Shown here one piece after another: positions 61,614 through 64,000 of a stretch of DNA of 64,000 bases (its first letter is position 1; each line of letters opens with the position of its first letter). The position numbers and the translations under genes are program-made. The notes beneath the pieces were generated by a model. It was not told where the DNA came from. It made no database searches and saw nothing but the letters and a program-made list of their open reading frames with translations. This DNA comes from Chlamydoabsidia padenii (lineage: Eukaryota > Mucoromycota > Mucoromycetes > Mucorales > Cunninghamellaceae): contig JAIWND010000009.1 of assembly GCA_025330725.1 (NCBI GenBank), forward strand, positions 620,001 through 684,000, given 5' to 3'.

Positions 61614-62561
61614 CTAGTAAAACACTATAACTACTATAAACAAACTAAGTATCATCAACATGAGTCTTGAAAGGAAGCCATTGGATTGATTGGCTTGATT
61701 AGATGGTCGTGACTATAATAAAAGAGAGAGAGAGAGAGAAGTGATTTAGTACACTACACATACATTCATATATCTATACATACTTACATTGGATGATAAA
61801 AAGATCGAATTCCCATTTCCTTCCACTGTTTGATTTCTAAAAGGATGGAAGAACGAGCTACCAGCAATATTAGGATTATGTAAAGGTTCCGGTCGTTGTC
61901 CTGATGGTCTTGAAGGTATAGACGCATCACACCTACAAAAGGAGAGAATATATCATTATTAAATCCCATCCACACACACCCCTTAATATGTTTTAATTAT
62001 TTACCTTGGATCCACTTCTTCTCGACCACGACCATAAACGGGAATGATTTTATCTTGAGGACAACCCGCTTTACACATTGGACAAGTAGGATTTATAGTT
62101 TGTTGGTCCAACCATCTTGATAAACAGACCCAGCTAAAACAAAAAAAAAAAAAAAAAAAAAAAGTTCAAGTGTGAGTCAGTATTAGTATTCTTGTGATAT
62201 GTTCAATGCTTACCAGAATAAATGGCCACAAACGGTCAGTACAGGGTATATAGCTGTGTCAAAACTATATGACAAGATGATATACTCTTCATGTTAGTTT
62301 TCATGATGTTGTTCTTTTCCTTTGGGGTTGAACTTACCATATATTACAATCATAAAAGCCTTTGTTGGTATAGCTCAAGTCGTTGAATGGGTTACTGGTT
62401 ACTTGTTGCTTCTTGTCATGTTCCGGTGCACTTTGTGTCGTCGTTTCACAGTGTCGACGCCGTAAAAACGAGCAAGTATTTGGTTTCTCATTGGTATCAC
62501 TTGTGGTGGTAGAGGGTATATCTGTCGAGCGAGGGGTTGTTGCTGTTGTTGCTAAAACCAT
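61614..62561 (-). CDS. RNF5/RMA1-like tail-anchored RING E3 ubiquitin ligase
   Basis: ER-membrane E3 ligase of the RNF5/RNF185/RMA type, acting in protein quality control. Model (minus): 62561-62338, 62264-62214, 62133-62005, 61932-61788, 61712-61614; 215 aa. Seen: Thr/Ser-rich N terminus, a C3HC4 RING at about 73-118 (FYDCNICFDTAIYPVLTVCGH, FCWVCLSRWL, TCPMCKAGC), then IIPVYGRG, the conserved post-RING motif of RNF5. A C-terminal hydrophobic anchor (LMLMILSLFIVVIVFY) ends the protein. Tail anchor plus IIPVYGRG makes the family call firm. Lies head-to-tail after the RNF216-like ligase. Confidence 0.92.
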
Positions 62562-62961
62562 ATTACATGGATAGAGTCGTTTGCTGTATGTAGGTTGAAT
62601 GAATGGTCTAAAATTAAAATAAATAAATAAAAGAGTGTGTGAAAAGAAAGAGGAAGGGAAAAAAAGAAGGAAGAATAACGAAAATCTCCTCCTTATAGAC
62701 GGAGTTTAAATCTCACTCCCTTCCCCCATCCCTTAACTAACTTTTAGCTCCCTTTCAGTACCCCCTTGAGCGTGATTGTGCTTCTATTATTCTTTTTAAA
62801 AAACGTCAATGTGGCTGACATATATGTATATAAACGTGTTTTTTATTGTGATTCCCCTCTAAAAAGAAGGGTGTAATAATTAAAAGATTAAGATAGTAAC
62901 TGTATATGAATAAATAATTAGGAAGAAGGATATATAAGGGTAATAAAGTATGTGCGGGGTA
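62562..62961. other. Intergenic
   Basis: Promoter of the RNF5-like gene and 3' end of the next gene. AT-rich; GGAGTTTAAATCTCACTCCC near 62700 is a weak relative of the dispersed motif. No gene seen. Confidence 0.5.
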
Positions 62962-64000
62962 TCAAATAATCAAATCCATGCCATTTTGTAATAACCAGAG
63001 AATAGATTCATGCCGCCATTCCTCTATTAAAACAAAGAATACAAGTTAAATGAGTCCATCCATCCATCTATATATACACATGTATAGTTTTCTTTTCTTA
63101 TTTACCGATTTTATCCATAGTTGATCTTGGACCAACAACAACATCAGGTAATTGCTTGATCACATCAGGATGTGCTTCTAGATATTCCCGCCGGGCCACA
63201 GCTGCAGCTTTTTGAATGGATTCATCTTCGGGGTCAGTCTTGTAGAGATCACACTTGTTACATTTGTCGCATGGTGATCCAGGAATAACACGGAAATGAT
63301 CACAAAAATGAGCATAAGATTCTATTAGAGAGAGAGAGAGAGAGAGAGAGAGGTAAGAAGATGTATGAATACAGGTTAATGGGATTTTACCTTTTCCAAT
63401 GTCCTTCCGACATATATAACACATAGCATAACCACATTGGCATTTAATCTTGTTACAACCATCGGACTTTTGGAATGATAGATTACAGACTGGACACTAT
63501 GTAGAATCAAACCAAGATTAATAAATCACCCCCTTACTTTTTAGTTGATAAACAGTCCAACTTACAGTTCGTTTGACAGCGTCCGCCATAGCCTATAATA
63601 ATATCAAAATGCATATTAGTTACACACCCCTCCCCCTTTCCGGGAATTTTTTTTTTTTTTTTAATTCTATTTCTTACCTTTTCGATATATAACCGAAGAC
63701 CATCCTTTTCATTTTCCCAGCAACTATGTAAGCCACGAATCACATGCATACATTGTAAACAGGTAAGCTTACCACAAGATGGATTACGACATTGGAAAGC
63801 ATACCCCCGGCGTTTGTTAACCAGTCGATTATAAGCAATCTGCAGATCACTTTGCAAGTCCCACTGTTGCCAAACAAAGAATAAGAGAGGCACAATAAGA
63901 ATAAGAGTAAACAAGAGGGTGAGATTCATCATTGTCTTCTTCCCACCATCACCATTACCACCCATAATGATGATCATCCCCAGTAATAACAATACCATGA
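62962..64000 (-). CDS. RNF216/TRIAD3-like RBR E3 ubiquitin ligase, 3' part only
   Basis: RING-between-RING ligase; the 5' end lies beyond the window. Exons seen (minus): up to about 63865-63678, 63592-63566, 63496-63391, 63321-63106, 63023-62962. Features: FQCRNPSCGKLTCLQC and SCWENEKDG (IBR-like), AMADAVKRTCPVC, then RING2-like CNKIKCQCGYAMCYICRK with the candidate catalytic Cys in this block. A final Cys/His cluster (YAHFCDHF, SPCDKCNKCDLY) typical of RNF216 follows. Exon 63592-63566 is 27 nt. Upstream of about 63865 an acceptor-like CAACAG suggests the hydrophobic frame to 63998 is intron, not protein. Confidence 0.8.

Noticed and set aside
63866..63998. Hydrophobic N-terminal extension of the RNF216-like protein (TM segment)
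   Set aside because: Directly followed by an acceptor-like CAACAG before the conserved part; more likely intron. Cannot be settled because the gene leaves the window.

Overview
The window is nuclear DNA from a filamentous fungus, most likely a Mucoromycota (Mucorales-type) species. Almost every gene carries several short introns (mostly about 50-100 nt, GT...AG, often GTAAGT donors). Intergenic DNA is AT-rich with long A/T homopolymers. The gene set is purely eukaryotic: beta-tubulin, a Num1-type cortical anchor, kinesin-13, RasGEF, MED31, OLA1, PUF protein, HSF and bZIP factors, and RING E3 ligases. Species assignment is inference; no rRNA or other marker is present. All gene models below are spliced by hand from splice signals, reading-frame continuity and conserved motifs. 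None has transcript support.

Layout. 0.5-6.7 kb (+): beta-tubulin, an RNF126-like RING-H2 ligase and malic enzyme. 6.7-9.4 kb: a gene-free block of three layered repeat families. 9.4-23.8 kb (-): NUM1/ApsA-like dynein anchor, an ACC-synthase-like PLP enzyme, an unrecognised seven-TM protein and a PA-domain subtilase. 25.2-27.0 kb (+): AAAP amino-acid transporter. 27.5-31.6 kb: a possible small gene, two membrane proteins (+) and an HSF-type factor (-). 31.6-36.1 kb: a second repeat block and decayed coding sequence, including an ELP6-like relic. 36.1-43.3 kb: MED31 (+), a small unknown (-), a SAM-domain kinesin-13 (-) and a low-complexity unknown (+). 43.3-46.0 kb: gene-free, with a degenerate copy of kinesin exons. 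46.0-55.6 kb (-): SH3-WW-WW RasGEF, an MFS transporter and OLA1. 56.8-60.3 kb (+): RRM-PUF protein. 60.6-64.0 kb (-): bZIP factor, an RNF5-like tail-anchored RING ligase, and the 3' part of an RNF216-like ligase cut by the window edge.

The genes do not form a metabolic cluster. There is a loose microtubule/cortex theme (tubulin, NUM1, kinesin-13), but neighbours look independently transcribed. The most unusual signals are non-coding or structural. A short motif, GCGGGATTTGAA / TTCAAATCCCGC, recurs roughly 25 times across intergenic DNA and introns. About 240-bp tandem repeats occur at two sites 25 kb apart. The subtilase has an in-frame TAA that only a 24-nt intron would remove. The kinesin has an 11-nt microexon. 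The beta-tubulin carries Tyr167 and Ala198, positions tied to benzimidazole insensitivity.
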